Below, one piece after another: positions 1 to 9,256 of a DNA stretch of 64,000 bases. Location: positions 1,922,001 through 1,986,000 of the forward strand of contig CP028150.1 of NCBI GenBank assembly GCA_003028315.1, read 5' to 3'. Each line of letters opens with the position of its first letter. The stretch's first letter is position 1. Source of the DNA: Neisseria mucosa (lineage in GTDB: Bacteria; Pseudomonadota; Gammaproteobacteria; Burkholderiales; Neisseriaceae). The notes under the pieces are model-generated. The model did no database searches, was not told the DNA's origin, and saw nothing but the letters and a program-made list of their open reading frames with translations. Position numbers and translations under genes: made by a program.

Positions 1-954
1 CGTCAGTTGGCGCGTTTGGAAGGTTTCAAACTCGAAAAAGAATTGAATGAATTGCGCGAGGAACAAGGTCGTCTGAATATCCTTTTGGGCGACGAAAACG
101 AAAAACGCAAGCTGATTATCAAAGAGATGCAGGCGGACATGAAGCAGTTCGGCGACGCGCGCCGCACGCTGGTGGAAGAAGCCGGACGCGCCGTGCTGAC
201 GCAAACCACCGCCGACGAACCCATCACGCTGATTCTGTCGGAAAAAGGCTGGATACGCAGCCGTGCCGGACACAACCTCGATTTGAGCCAAACCGCATTC
301 AAAGAAGGCGACCGCCTCAAGCAAACCCTTGAAGGCCGTACTGTTTTGCCCGTCGTCATTCTTGACTCATTGGGCAGGACCTACACGCTCGATGCCGCCG
401 AAATCCCCGGCGGACGCGGCGACGGCGTGCCGGTTTCATCGTTAATCGAGCTGCAAAACGGCGCGAAACCCGTCGCTATGCTCACCGGACAGCCCGAACA
501 GCACTACCTGCTCTCAGGCAGTGGCGGCTACGGCTTCATCGCCAAACTGGGCGATATGGTCGGACGCGTGAAAGCAGGCAAAGTGGTGATGACCGTGGAT
601 AGCGGCGAAACCGTCCTGCCGCCGATTGCGGTTTATGCCTCTTCGCTCATCAACCCCGACTGCAAAATCGTACTGGCAAGTAGCGACCACCGCCTCTTGG
701 CGTTTTCCATCGGTGAACTCAAAGTCATGCCCAAAGGGCGCGGTTTGCAGTTGATGTCGCTGACCGACGGCGCGTCTTTGGAGCACATCCTCGTTACCAC
801 GTCTGCGGAATTTATCGTTGAAACCGTCGGCAAACGCGGTGCGGCGCATCAGGAAAAATTGCGCATTTGCGACATCGACGGCAAACGCGGCAAAAAAGGG
901 AAGGTTTTGGACGTATCAGGTCGTCTGAAAACCTTGTCCGCTGCCTCCGCATAA
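1..954 (+). CDS. parC: DNA topoisomerase IV subunit A, C-terminal part
   Basis: This is the 3' part of the ParC subunit, which with ParE decatenates daughter chromosomes. The reading frame is open from base 1 (Arg-Gln-Leu-Ala-Arg), so the start lies outside the window and 317 residues are seen. The visible part begins in the coiled coil behind the catalytic core (LEGFKLEKELNELREE) and continues into the C-terminal beta-pinwheel, with blades such as ILSEKGWIRSRAGH and SGSGGYGFIAKLGDMVGR. The catalytic tyrosine and the quinolone-resistance region are not in view. GyrA is the main alternative. I prefer ParC because the GyrA box is not apparent and because ParC in this genus has this short C-terminal domain. 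No terminator is obvious before the next gene. Confidence 0.88.
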   Translation, partial: RQLARLEGFKLEKELNELREEQGRLNILLGDENEKRKLIIKEMQADMKQFGDARRTLVEEAGRAVLTQTTADEPITLILSEKGWIRSRAGHNLDLSQTAFKEGDRLKQTLEGRTVLPVVILDSLGRTYTLDAAEIPGGRGDGVPVSSLIELQNGAKPVAMLTGQPEQHYLLSGSGGYGFIAKLGDMVGRVKAGKVVMTVDSGETVLPPIAVYASSLINPDCKIVLASSDHRLLAFSIGELKVMPKGRGLQLMSLTDGASLEHILVTTSAEFIVETVGKRGAAHQEKLRICDIDGKRGKKGKVLDVSGRLKTLSAASA

Positions 955-1118
955 ACAACAAAAAGGCGCGGTAACACATTGAAAACCTAGAAAACACGGT
1001 CGTTTTATGTTATGCTGACAAAATTAAAAAAATATTTACGACCGTCTGCGGAAATATCGCAGAACGATTTCAAAACAGGTACTAATAATGATAAAAATAA
1101 ACAAAAAGGGTTGCGGAT

Positions 1119-2708
1119 ATGAGTAAGTCCGGCTTTCAGGAACTGGGAAACCTGAGCGAGCGGATACCCGGTTTAATCAATATTGCCCGCATTGCCATCG
1201 TGCTGCCGCTGTTGGTTATGCATGCTTTCGGCGTTTACAGCAATGGCACCCATATCGGCATGTCATTCCCCCCCGTCGAATTTTACAGCTGGGCAGCGCT
1301 GTATTCTTTCCTCATCTTGTTATCCGTCGCCCGTCCGGACTGGCAATGGCAGACTTTGGATTTGCCCAATGCCAGCGCAGTCGTCGATATTTCGATGATG
1401 ATGATACTGGTGTATATCGCCGGCGGAGTCGATTCGGGCTTCGGCATCCTTGTCCTTCCTTTCGTCGCGACGTCCTGCCTCCTCAGCTACGGGCATTACC
1501 CCATGCTGTACGCGGGCTACGCGTCCATGCTGTTCTTCTTCAATCTGCTGCTCGACGGCAGCATCCGCCTGCATCCGTTTGATTGGGATACGCAGCCCCT
1601 GATTACTACGGTCCTGCTCTGCGGCGCGTGTTACCTCGTTGCCATGTTGACTTCGTTCGCCGCCCGCTATTTGGAGCAAGCGACCGAATCTGCCAGCCGC
1701 CATCAGCTTGCCTACCGCCGCATCAGCGGGTTGAACCGCCTCGTTCTCAACCGCGTGCAGGAAGCCGTTATCGTTATCGACAGCACCCAGCGCGTCTGGC
1801 TTTTCAACAAACAGGCAAAAACCTATTTCCCCGGTTTGGTGGTTGACCAGCAGGAAGTCGTGTTCGGCGAATTGGTTACACGCTGGCAATATCATCCCGA
1901 CAAACCGTTTGAAACCGATATCCACATCTTCCAACACGCCATGCACGTCCGCGCCGTCCCGCTGATTCAGGAACAGACGGAACTGCTCATGCTGTATGTC
2001 CGTTCGCTGCGCGAAGTCGCGGCAGAGGCCATGTCCACCAAGCTTACTTCGCTCGGACAGCTTACCGCGAACCTCGCCCACGAAATCCGCAATCCGATGT
2101 CCGCCATCCGTCACGCCAGCGATTTGCTGCAAGAAAGTGATGACGATGCCGAACCCGATCCCGTTAAAGCCAAGCTTTGCGGCATCATCGACAGCAACAT
2201 CCAGCGCATCGACAAAATGTTGGAAGATATCTCCCTGCTCAACAAACGCGACAATATCAGCCGCGAGCCGATCAACCTGATGAAATTCTGGCTCGACTTC
2301 AAACAAGAGTTCACGCTCAACAATTCCGAAGCCATCGGCTGCCTGCGCATGAACATGGACGGCAACAACCTTACCGTCCTCGCTGATGTGATGCACATCC
2401 AACAAATCATGTGGAACCTCTGCAATAACGCGTGGCGGCACAGCCGTCAGGACGAGAACGCGATTACCGTCCTGATCCGCCCCAGCGGCAGGATGCACAT
2501 TTCCATCGTCGTTGCCGATAACGGCAAAGGCATTTCGCCCGAAGTCCGCAACCATCTCTTCGAGCCGTTCTACACCACTGAAAAACAAGGTACGGGATTG
2601 GGATTGTACGTTGCCCGCGAACTGGCACACGCCAATATGGGTCAACTCCATTACCACCCCGAAATGAACGGATTCGAACTGATTTTACCGAGAGAACACA
2701 ATGAGTAA
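1119..2708 (+). CDS. pilS: PilS-type sensor histidine kinase
   Basis: Membrane sensor kinase of 529 residues. About six hydrophobic segments fill residues 20-185, as in PilS, followed by a PAS-like region (about 205-300). The HisKA box is LAHEIRNPMSAIRHAS with the phospho-accepting His321. The ATPase domain shows an N box (IMWNLCNNAWRHS) and G boxes (DNGKGIS, GTGLGLYV). In the PilS family the kinase phosphorylates PilR to control sigma-54-dependent pilin transcription. The stop codon overlaps the start of the next gene by 8 bases, so the pair is translationally coupled. It appears intact. NtrY is the closest alternative, but NtrY has a HAMP domain and a different membrane part, which are not seen here. 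Confidence 0.85.
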   Translation: MSKSGFQELGNLSERIPGLINIARIAIVLPLLVMHAFGVYSNGTHIGMSFPPVEFYSWAALYSFLILLSVARPDWQWQTLDLPNASAVVDISMMMILVYIAGGVDSGFGILVLPFVATSCLLSYGHYPMLYAGYASMLFFFNLLLDGSIRLHPFDWDTQPLITTVLLCGACYLVAMLTSFAARYLEQATESASRHQLAYRRISGLNRLVLNRVQEAVIVIDSTQRVWLFNKQAKTYFPGLVVDQQEVVFGELVTRWQYHPDKPFETDIHIFQHAMHVRAVPLIQEQTELLMLYVRSLREVAAEAMSTKLTSLGQLTANLAHEIRNPMSAIRHASDLLQESDDDAEPDPVKAKLCGIIDSNIQRIDKMLEDISLLNKRDNISREPINLMKFWLDFKQEFTLNNSEAIGCLRMNMDGNNLTVLADVMHIQQIMWNLCNNAWRHSRQDENAITVLIRPSGRMHISIVVADNGKGISPEVRNHLFEPFYTTEKQGTGLGLYVARELAHANMGQLHYHPEMNGFELILPREHNE

Positions 2709-4305
2709 GCTGCAAGACCCAGTATTGGTCGTCGACGACGAGGCCGACATCCGTGACTTGATGGAAATGACGCTGATGAAGATGGGGTTGCGCGTGCAGA
2801 CCGCCGTCGGCGTAGAAGATGCCAAAGACAAACTCGACAACAACGACTATTCCCTCGTCTTGACCGATATGCGGATGCCCGACGGCTCCGGCCTCGAAGT
2901 CGTCCAATACATAGACGAACTCATGCTCGACACCCCTGTCGCCGTCATTACCGCTTTCGGTAATGCCGACCAAGCGGTTGAAGCGCTTAATGCGGGCGCG
3001 TTCGACTACCTGCAAAAGCCGATTACCCTTTCCCAACTGCGTTCGCTGGTTAAATCCGCCGTCTCTGTTTCCAACAGCACCGACGAAATTGCCCAGCCGC
3101 CAACCGAAAAACCGTCCGCGCCCGTCGCTGCCGCATTCAACAAGCCCAAAACTCCGCCCAAGCCGCCCAAACGCGACTTGAGCGGTTCTGTCTCCGTGCC
3201 CGAAAGCCTGCGTTCCATGAAAGAACGCTTTGCCACCGGCGAAATCGCCATGCGTGCGAACGAAGACGTGCCTGAATTGGGCGGCGAAGAAGATATGCCG
3301 CGGCTGCTCGGCAATTCGCCCCAAATGGTCGAAGTCCGCCACCTGATCCGCCGCCTCGCCCGCAGCGGCGTGCCCGTTTATATTTCCGGCGAATCGGGTA
3401 CCGGTAAAGAACAGGCGGCGCGTACCATCCACGAATTGTCCGATCGCGCCGACAAGCCTTTTATCGCGGTCAACTGTGGCGCGATTCCTGAAAATCTGAT
3501 GGAAAGCGAATTCTTCGGCTACAAAAAAGGCAGCTTTACCGGCGCCGACCAAGACCGTCTCGGCTTCTTCCAACACGCCGACGGCGGCACGCTGTTCCTC
3601 GACGAAGTTGCCGACTTGCCGCTTGCCATGCAGGTCAAACTCCTGCGCGCCATCCAAGAAAAAGCCGTGCGCCGCATCGGTGATGCCCGCGAAACTTTCG
3701 TTGATGTCCGCATCATCTGCGCCACCCACAAAAACCTCGAAGCCCTTGTTGACAGCGGTGCATTCCGTCAAGACTTATATTACCGCCTCAACGTCGTTAC
3801 CCTGCATATGCCGCCCCTGCGCGAAATGCGTGAAGACTTGGGGGCGCTGATTCTGTACCTGCTCTATAAACACCGCCACGGTACACAAACCTACAAACTC
3901 AGTCCCAAAGCGCAAGAAGCCCTGCTGCATTACAGCTATCCCGGTAACTTCCGCGAACTCGAAAACATCCTCGAACGCGCCGTCGCCCTGACTGTCGGAC
4001 AAGTTATCCAGTTGGATGATTTGCAAATCCAAAACACGACGGCGCCCAAAAACGACCATCCAAACCTCAGCCTTGACGACATCGCCGATTCCGAAACACG
4101 AAAAGGTGAAACGTTGGATCACCAACCGCTTCCGCCGTTTGACCCGCGCACCATGCAGATTCAAGATTACCTTGACCAAATCGAGCGCGGCATTATCGAA
4201 CAAGCGTTGCAGCAAACCCGTTACAACCGCACTCAGGCTGCCAAGCTTTTGGGCATCAGCTTCCGTTCCATGCGCTACCGTATGGAACGTTTGGACATCA
4301 ATTAA
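2701..4305 (+). CDS. pilR: PilR-type sigma-54-dependent response regulator
   Basis: NtrC-class activator of 534 residues. The receiver domain (about 8-120) has the acidic pocket VDDE (11-14), phospho-acceptor Asp56 in LVLTDMRMP, and the conserved Lys in LQKPIT. A linker rich in Pro and Lys follows. The AAA+ domain has Walker A (GESGTGKE) and the sigma-54 contact loop GSFTGA, a known variant of GAFTGA. A Fis-type helix-turn-helix ends the protein (NRTQAAKLLGISFRSMRYRMERL). It would use ATP to remodel RNA polymerase holding sigma-54, classically at the pilin promoter. It shares an operon with the kinase, and rpoN is present at 61.4 kb. No frameshift or truncation is seen. Confidence 0.88.
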   Translation: MSKLQDPVLVVDDEADIRDLMEMTLMKMGLRVQTAVGVEDAKDKLDNNDYSLVLTDMRMPDGSGLEVVQYIDELMLDTPVAVITAFGNADQAVEALNAGAFDYLQKPITLSQLRSLVKSAVSVSNSTDEIAQPPTEKPSAPVAAAFNKPKTPPKPPKRDLSGSVSVPESLRSMKERFATGEIAMRANEDVPELGGEEDMPRLLGNSPQMVEVRHLIRRLARSGVPVYISGESGTGKEQAARTIHELSDRADKPFIAVNCGAIPENLMESEFFGYKKGSFTGADQDRLGFFQHADGGTLFLDEVADLPLAMQVKLLRAIQEKAVRRIGDARETFVDVRIICATHKNLEALVDSGAFRQDLYYRLNVVTLHMPPLREMREDLGALILYLLYKHRHGTQTYKLSPKAQEALLHYSYPGNFRELENILERAVALTVGQVIQLDDLQIQNTTAPKNDHPNLSLDDIADSETRKGETLDHQPLPPFDPRTMQIQDYLDQIERGIIEQALQQTRYNRTQAAKLLGISFRSMRYRMERLDIN

Positions 4306-4328
4306 ATCGGTGCTTTGCCATTGCCTGC

Positions 4329-4361
4329 ACGTTTAGGAAGCAAAACCTAAACGTATGTTTT
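4329..4361 (+). terminator. Hairpin after pilR
   Basis: A perfect 9-bp stem (ACGTTTAGG and CCTAAACGT) closes over an 8-base loop, 23 bases after the pilR stop. A short T-rich tract follows (ATGTTTTAG), so it is a weak factor-independent terminator. Confidence 0.5.
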
Positions 4362-4364
4362 AGA

Positions 4365-4512
4365 TATAGCAGGTTAAGTTTAAATTAGGGCAAAATCGCG
4401 GATAGTATAGACAGTAGGAAACCAGTCAACTTGGTACGCTCATACTTAGAGAGCCATTCTCTCTATACTGAGACATTGCAACACAATATTGATTTAAACT
4501 TAACCTGCTATA
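4365..4512. repeat. MITE-like repeat, long divergent form (148 bp)
   Basis: Ends are inverted copies of TATAGCAGGTTAAGTTTAAAT. The interior carries the same module seen in the 157-bp copy at 41125 (ACTTGGT... then two purine/pyrimidine arms around ...CATTCTCTCT). It is flanked by TA and is a diverged relative of the TATAGTGGATTAA family found elsewhere in the window. No coding content is seen. Confidence 0.7.
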
Positions 4513-4536
4513 TATCTCCATTCAAATCACAAACAT

Positions 4537-5139
4537 TCAAAACCAACCGGCAACAGCGTGAAACAGATAAGCCATACCGCTCCATGCCCATTTACTTACT
4601 GCAACCGTTATCCAACCCATCAAAACCAACACAATCAAACCAAAAAAATCAGGCATATGCAGATAAAACCAAGCCGCAACAGGTTTGCGCCAAAAGTCTG
4701 ATTTTTGTTGTTTCTTCTCCAAAGCCGCGTGCATAAACGGACGCTCCAAATGTATGTCGTAGTCGATGCCATACTCACTGCGCACATGTTCATTGATGAC
4801 TTTCAAAGTACGGCGGCTTGGTTGCAAGAAAATATCGATAAGCGTACCGACAACAGGAATCATGCCAAGCACCATATCGACAAAAGCAAGATATACGGCA
4901 GGACGCATTTTATGTTCTGGCACGCCCAACTCCCGCCCCATTCGAAAAGCCTTCATCGTCAACAAAAGCCCGGCAATATCCCCGACAAAAGGAATCAGCG
5001 ACAATATGGCATCAACGCCGATTCCTTGTTTGGTAAAAGGAATGCAAAACAAACTATCCATAGTATTGGCATATTTAGCCAACTCGCGCTCACGCCGGAT
5101 GATTTCCTGACGCTCATAAGGTACAGGTGTGTGTTTCAT
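4537..5139 (-). CDS. DUF4112 family membrane protein
   Basis: Predicted 200-residue protein of unknown function. The central block (IGVDAILSLIPFVGDIAGLLLTMKAF, then VDMVLGMIPVVGTLIDIF) is the two-hairpin hydrophobic signature of DUF4112. A further C-terminal hydrophobic segment (about 160-185) suggests anchoring in the inner membrane. The start at MKHTPVPYERQE gives a polar N-terminal helix typical of the family. It is convergent with pilR, with the long repeat between them. No partner genes are evident. Confidence 0.75.
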   Translation of the reverse strand: MKHTPVPYERQEIIRRERELAKYANTMDSLFCIPFTKQGIGVDAILSLIPFVGDIAGLLLTMKAFRMGRELGVPEHKMRPAVYLAFVDMVLGMIPVVGTLIDIFLQPSRRTLKVINEHVRSEYGIDYDIHLERPFMHAALEKKQQKSDFWRKPVAAWFYLHMPDFFGLIVLVLMGWITVAVSKWAWSGMAYLFHAVAGWF

Positions 5140-5522
5140 AATGATTTTATTGTAGTGGATTGATAAAAGGGTTTTGAAACAAAATTTATTTTAATAATTT
5201 CTTCTTCGATATTGCCAATAGCATTTTATACAAATTTTCATTCAGGGACGATGCAAAATTCGATTATCTTTTAAGGGGGTAATCTGATTGCAGATTTAAG
5301 ATGGCAGGACTGTTGAGATTCATACTGCTGAAATTAAATTATAGTAAAACGTTTAAGATACGCCAAAATAATCATAGAAAATATATTCATGATATTCTTA
5401 GAGTTAAATGAGATGATCTACCGAAATATCAAAATAATGCCGTGATATTAATTGACACCCAAGATACAAAAAATATATATACAGTTATAATTCAAAGCTG
5501 TACTGTATCTCAGACCCATCCC
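5140..5522. other. AT-rich intergenic region before rfbB
   Basis: No credible gene is seen. The stretch is clearly more AT-rich than its surroundings and carries a TAGTGGATTGAT piece near 5153, resembling one end of the small repeat family. Its right end holds the likely rfbB promoter. Confidence 0.5.
5452..5491 (+). promoter_or_regulatory. Candidate sigma-70 promoter for rfbB
   Basis: TTGACA at 5452-5457 is followed at 16-18 bases by TATATA-type hexamers, and a perfect TATAAT lies at 5486-5491. Either -10 would put the start of transcription a short distance before the rfbB ATG at 5523. Confidence 0.5.
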
Positions 5523-6590
5523 ATGAAAAAAATCCTCGTTACCGGCGGTGCGGGCTTTATCGGCTCGGCAGTTGTCCGCCACATCATCCAAAATACCCAA
5601 GATTCCGTCACCAACCTCGACAAATTAACTTACGCGGGCAATCTCGAATCTCTGACCGATGTAGCCGACAGTCCCCGTTACGCTTTTGAGAAAGTGGACA
5701 TTTGTGATCGTGCCGAACTTGACCGCGTGTTTGCACAACACCAGCCCGATGCCGTGATGCACTTGGCAGCGGAAAGTCATGTTGACCGCTCTATCGATTC
5801 AGCAGGCGAATTCATCCAAACCAACATCGTCGGCACGTTCAACCTGCTTGAAGCTGCGCGTGCCTATTGGCAGCAAATGTCGTCTGAAAAACAGGCGGCG
5901 TTCCGTTTCCACCATATTTCCACCGACGAAGTCTATGGTGATTTGCACGGCACGGACGATTTGTTTACCGAAACCACGCCCTACGCCCCGTCCAGCCCCT
6001 ACTCTGCCTCCAAGGCATCCAGCGACCACCTTGTGCGTGCATGGCTGCGCACCTACGGTCTGCCGACCATCGTAACCAACTGTTCGAACAACTACGGTCC
6101 GTACCACTTCCCTGAAAAACTCATTCCATTGATGATTCTGAACGCGCTCGACGGCAAACCATTGCCCGTGTACGGCGACGGAATGCAAATCCGCGACTGG
6201 CTGTTTGTCGAAGACCACGCCCGCGCGCTGTATCAGGTTGTTACCGAAGGCGTCGTCGGCGAAACCTACAATATCGGCGGACACAATGAAAAAGCCAATA
6301 TCGAAGTGGTTAAAACCATCTGCGCCCTACTGGAAGAACTCGTTCCCGAAAAACCTGCCGGCGTGGCGCGCTACGAAGACTTGATTACCTTCGTGCAAGA
6401 CCGCCCCGGTCATGACGTGCGCTACGCCATCGATGCCGCCAAAATCGGCAGGGAACTGGGCTGGAAACCGCAGGAAACGTTCGAATCCGGCATCCGCAAA
6501 ACAGTGCAATGGTATTTGGACAACAAAACCTGGTGGCAAAATGTACTGAACGGCAGCTACCGTTTGGAACGCTTAGGAACAGGAAAATAA
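5523..6590 (+). CDS. rfbB: dTDP-glucose 4,6-dehydratase
   Basis: Extended short-chain dehydrogenase (355 residues) that converts dTDP-glucose to dTDP-4-keto-6-deoxyglucose, a cytoplasmic step toward deoxyhexose donors. The NAD-binding motif TGGAGFIG lies at residues 7-14, the active-site STDEVYGDL follows mid-protein, and the catalytic YSASK is present. The start at MKKILVTGG is preferred over an upstream in-frame start at 5442 because the Rossmann strand normally begins the protein and the extra 27 residues fit no family member. rfbA follows 71 bases downstream, across a pair of inverted uptake sequences. Confidence 0.93.
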   Translation: MKKILVTGGAGFIGSAVVRHIIQNTQDSVTNLDKLTYAGNLESLTDVADSPRYAFEKVDICDRAELDRVFAQHQPDAVMHLAAESHVDRSIDSAGEFIQTNIVGTFNLLEAARAYWQQMSSEKQAAFRFHHISTDEVYGDLHGTDDLFTETTPYAPSSPYSASKASSDHLVRAWLRTYGLPTIVTNCSNNYGPYHFPEKLIPLMILNALDGKPLPVYGDGMQIRDWLFVEDHARALYQVVTEGVVGETYNIGGHNEKANIEVVKTICALLEELVPEKPAGVARYEDLITFVQDRPGHDVRYAIDAAKIGRELGWKPQETFESGIRKTVQWYLDNKTWWQNVLNGSYRLERLGTGK

Positions 6591-6591
6591 G

Positions 6592-6631
6592 TTTTCAGAC
6601 GACCTTCTCAGTCAGAGAGGTCGTCTGAAAA
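6592..6631. repeat. Inverted DUS pair between rfbB and rfbA
   Basis: Two uptake sequences face each other (TTTTCAGACGACC and GGTCGTCTGAAAA) with a 13-base loop. The T-rich arm comes first and no T tract follows, so on the + strand it is a poor terminator and rfbBA may still be co-transcribed. Confidence 0.6.
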
Positions 6632-6661
6632 TCAAAAAACACACCCCTTCAGGAGAAACTT

Positions 6662-7528
6662 ATGAAAGGCATCATCCTTGCCGGCGGCAGCGGCACGCGC
6701 CTCTACCCCATCACGCGCGGCGTATCCAAACAGCTCCTGCCCGTGTACGACAAACCCATGATTTACTATCCCCTGTCCGTATTGATGCTGGCGGGAATAC
6801 GCGAAATCTTGGTCATCACCACCCCTGAAGACAATCCCTCTTTCAGACGACTGCTCGGCGACGGCAGCGATTTCGGCATCTCCATCAGCTACGCCGAACA
6901 ACCCAGCCCCGACGGCTTGGCGCAAGCATTCATCATCGGCGAAGAGTTTATCGGCAACGACAACGTCTGCTTGGTCTTGGGCGACAATATTTTCTACGGC
7001 CAATCGTTTACCCAAACCCTGAAACAAGCCGCCTCCAAAAAACACGGCGCCACCGTGTTCGGCTACCAAGTCAAAGACCCCGAACGTTTCGGCGTCGTTG
7101 AATTTGACGAAAACTTCAACGCCTTATCCATCGAAGAAAAACCGAAACAACCCAAATCCGACTGGGCGGTAACGGGCTTATATTTCTACGACAACCGCGT
7201 CGTCGAGTTTGCCAAACAAGTCAAACCCTCCGCACGCGGCGAACTCGAAATCAGCACACTCAACCAAATGTATATTGACGACGGTTCATTGTCCGTCCAG
7301 CTTTTGGGGCGCGGCTTTGCATGGTTGGACACCGGTACGCACGAAAGCCTGCACGAAGCCGCTTCATTCGTCCAAACCGTGCAAAACATCCAAGACCTAC
7401 AAGTCGCCTGCCTCGAAGAAATCGCTTGGCGCAACGGCTGGCTTTCAGACGAGCGCTTGGAAGAACTCGCCCGCCCGATGGCAAAAAACCAATACGGTCA
7501 ATATCTGCTGCACCTGTTGAAAAAATAA
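6662..7528 (+). CDS. rfbA: Glucose-1-phosphate thymidylyltransferase
   Basis: Forms dTDP-glucose from dTTP and glucose-1-phosphate, the substrate of the upstream dehydratase. The 288-residue length is normal. The nucleotide-binding motif [11 protein letters not shown] is at residues 8-18, and the sugar-binding segments [19 protein letters not shown] and LGDNIFYG are conserved. A ribosome site (AGGAGA) sits just before the ATG. rfbC and rfbD do not follow; the next gene is folD on the other strand, so any later steps must be encoded elsewhere. Confidence 0.94.
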   Translation: MKGIILAGGSGTRLYPITRGVSKQLLPVYDKPMIYYPLSVLMLAGIREILVITTPEDNPSFRRLLGDGSDFGISISYAEQPSPDGLAQAFIIGEEFIGNDNVCLVLGDNIFYGQSFTQTLKQAASKKHGATVFGYQVKDPERFGVVEFDENFNALSIEEKPKQPKSDWAVTGLYFYDNRVVEFAKQVKPSARGELEISTLNQMYIDDGSLSVQLLGRGFAWLDTGTHESLHEAASFVQTVQNIQDLQVACLEEIAWRNGWLSDERLEELARPMAKNQYGQYLLHLLKK

Positions 7529-7600
7529 AAAAAGGTCGTCTGAAATCGTAAGGGACAATCATGTACCGACTGATTTCAGACAACCTTTACCACGACATCA

Positions 7601-7662
7601 AAAAGCCAAGCCGGAACACGCGGGATACCGTATCCCTCCCGTGTATTCCGGCTCGGCTTTTC
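7601..7662 (-). terminator. folD terminator hairpin
   Basis: A long imperfect stem (AAAAGCCAAGCCGGAA pairing with TTCCGGCTCGGCTTTT) lies just beyond the folD stop. On the minus strand the stem is followed by a T run. Confidence 0.7.
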
Positions 7663-7680
7663 CATAACAATTTATATCAT

Positions 7681-8532
7681 TCAGTCATGCAGTGCAGCCG
7701 CGTGCAAGGTATTTTCCAAAAGCGTCGCAATCGTCATCGGGCCGACGCCGCCGGGAACAGGGGTAATCATGCCAGCCCGTTCTTTTGCCACATCAAACTC
7801 CACATCACCGCACAAACTGCCATCTTCCAAACGGTTGATACCGACATCAATCACAACCGCACCGGGCTTAATCCAACTGCCTTTAACAAAATTCGGGATA
7901 CCCACACCGACGACCAAAATATCCGCCGCAGCCACTTCATCAGCAAGATTTTGCGTCGCACTGTGGCATACCGTTACCGTCGCACGTGCCAACAATAGTT
8001 CCAAAGCCTGGGGTCTGCCTACAATATTTGAAGCGCCGACAACAACCGCTTTTTTCCCTTTTGGATCGACCCCGTATTCTTCCAAAAGCGTCATTACGCC
8101 TTTGGGCGTACATGGCCGCATCAGCGGCATTTTCACCACCAGCCGTCCTATATTGTAAGGATGGAAGCCGTCCACATCCTTATGTGGAACAATATTTTCT
8201 AGAACGGCCTGACTGTCGATATGTACCGGCAACGGAAGCTGCACCAAAATACCGTCCACAGCATCATCTTCATTTAATCGCCCGACCAAATCCAACAACT
8301 CTTCTTGGGAAGTCGATTCGGGCAGCTCATAAGACAAAGAACGGATACCGCATTTTTCGCAAGCCAGCTTTTTATTGCGGACATATACCGCACTGGCAGG
8401 ATCATTACCCACCAAAATGACCGCCAAACAAGGTTCGCGCAAACCATCTTCCTGACGCTTTACCACCGCTTCGGTAACTTTTGTCAGTCTTTTGACCGAC
8501 ACCTCTTTACCGTTGATTAATTGTGCAGCCAT
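7681..8532 (-). CDS. folD: Methylenetetrahydrofolate dehydrogenase/cyclohydrolase
   Basis: Bifunctional cytoplasmic enzyme of one-carbon metabolism, interconverting 5,10-methylene-THF and 10-formyl-THF. It has 283 residues from [11 protein letters not shown]. Family signatures include the substrate loop [14 protein letters not shown] with catalytic Lys, the QLPLPVHID segment, the NADP-binding GASNIVGRP, and the C-terminal [10 protein letters not shown]. The start at 8532 is chosen because the protein begins there in the family. An upstream in-frame ATG would add 31 non-conserved residues. The gene stands alone with its own terminator. Confidence 0.95.
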   Translation of the reverse strand: MAAQLINGKEVSVKRLTKVTEAVVKRQEDGLREPCLAVILVGNDPASAVYVRNKKLACEKCGIRSLSYELPESTSQEELLDLVGRLNEDDAVDGILVQLPLPVHIDSQAVLENIVPHKDVDGFHPYNIGRLVVKMPLMRPCTPKGVMTLLEEYGVDPKGKKAVVVGASNIVGRPQALELLLARATVTVCHSATQNLADEVAAADILVVGVGIPNFVKGSWIKPGAVVIDVGINRLEDGSLCGDVEFDVAKERAGMITPVPGGVGPMTIATLLENTLHAAALHD

Positions 8533-8729
8533 AAACCTTCCTTCCCAATCAAAATGAACAATATCGGCGATTATCGCATTTTTAAACCGGTTTGACACAT
8601 CCCGTAAAACCACATTCCTGCACATTCAAACTCATATTCTCATTCTATTCCCTGGCATACTCATAAAAATAAATCTTAATAAAAAATAAAAAGATAGGAC
8701 AAGAAATAAAAACAAACTTAAAAATACAG

Positions 8730-8758
8730 TTGACCTTTTACAAACCTATCTGTATAGT
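8730..8758 (+). promoter_or_regulatory. Promoter of the tRNA cluster
   Basis: TTGACC and TATAGT are separated by exactly 17 bases, 14 bases before tRNA-Pro. This is a near-consensus sigma-70 promoter, as expected for a stable RNA operon. Confidence 0.8.
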
Positions 8759-8772
8759 TTCACTCTTCAAGT

Positions 8773-8850
8773 CGGGGCGTAGCGCAGCCCGGTTAGCGCA
8801 TCTGCTTTGGGAGCAGAGGGTCGTGAGTTCGAATCCCACCGCCCCGACCA
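8773..8850 (+). tRNA. tRNA-Pro (TGG)
   Basis: The acceptor stem CGGGGCG pairs with CGCCCCG, and CCA is encoded. The anticodon loop TTTGGGA gives anticodon TGG, and the T-loop GTTCGAATC is standard. It is the first of three tRNAs in a row. Confidence 0.95.
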
Positions 8851-8877
8851 ATAATGCTTTAGCACGAATCGGCATGA

Positions 8878-8954
8878 GCGCCCGTAGCTCAACCGGATAG
8901 AGCACCGACCTTCTAAGTCGGGGGTTACAGGTTCGATTCCTGTCGGGCGTGCCA
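8878..8954 (+). tRNA. tRNA-Arg (TCT)
   Basis: The acceptor stem GCGCCCG pairs with CGGGCGT with a terminal G-U pair, and CCA is encoded. The anticodon loop TTCTAAG gives TCT, which reads AGA/AGG. The T-arm GTTCGATTC is normal. Confidence 0.95.
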
Positions 8955-8970
8955 AAATTTTAGTTTTACG

Positions 8971-9046
8971 GTGGCTGTAGCTCAGTTGGTAGAGCCCTGG
9001 ATTGTGATTCCAGTTGTCGTGGGTTCGAGCCCCATCAGCCACCCCA
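8971..9046 (+). tRNA. tRNA-His (GTG)
   Basis: The acceptor stem GTGGCTG pairs with CAGCCAC, with discriminator C and encoded CCA. A G directly precedes the stem at 8970, matching the G-1 identity base of tRNA-His. The anticodon loop TTGTGAT gives GTG. Confidence 0.95.
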
Positions 9047-9051
9047 AAATA

Positions 9052-9081
9052 AAAGACCTGCATAAAATATGCAGGTCTTTT
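9052..9081 (+). terminator. Terminator of the tRNA operon
   Basis: A perfect stem (AGACCTGCATA with TATGCAGGTCT) over a 3-base loop, followed by TTTT, lies 6 bases after tRNA-His. Confidence 0.85.
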
Positions 9082-9148
9082 ACTTTTTATATTGTTCCAT
9101 TATCTATACCCCCATTTTTCTTTCAAATATATAAAGTTCAAACCAAAA

Positions 9149-9198
9149 AGCCCAAGCTGCCGTTCCCGCTTGTACGGGAAATAACAACATGGGCTTTT
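9149..9198 (-). terminator. Hairpin region containing a dRS3-like repeat
   Basis: AAAAGCCCA and TGGGCTTTT arms enclose a dRS3-like core (GTTCCCGC...ACGGGAAA, 9162-9181). It lies downstream of the YeaQ/GlsB gene on the minus strand and could end that transcript. Confidence 0.5.
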
Positions 9199-9256
9199 CC
9201 ATTTCAATCCTAAATGCAGACCGATATTCCGGCCTGCTTTAATCATCTATATCAGA

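Noticed and set aside
1320..2657. Long minus-strand open frame of 445 codons opposite pilS
   Set aside because: It is the mirror of a well-supported histidine kinase. Its translation lacks recognisable motifs and is explained by codon bias.
2464..3771. 435-codon minus-strand frame opposite pilR
   Set aside because: Shadow of the AAA+ regulator, with His/Phe-rich low-quality sequence and no ribosome site.
4431..4736. Small plus-strand ORF after pilR
   Set aside because: It begins in the repeat and runs opposite the DUF4112 gene. No family resemblance.
8767..9063. 98-codon minus-strand ORF across the tRNA cluster
   Set aside because: It is an artefact of reading tRNA sequence (GVADGARTHDNWNHNP type), commonly mis-annotated.
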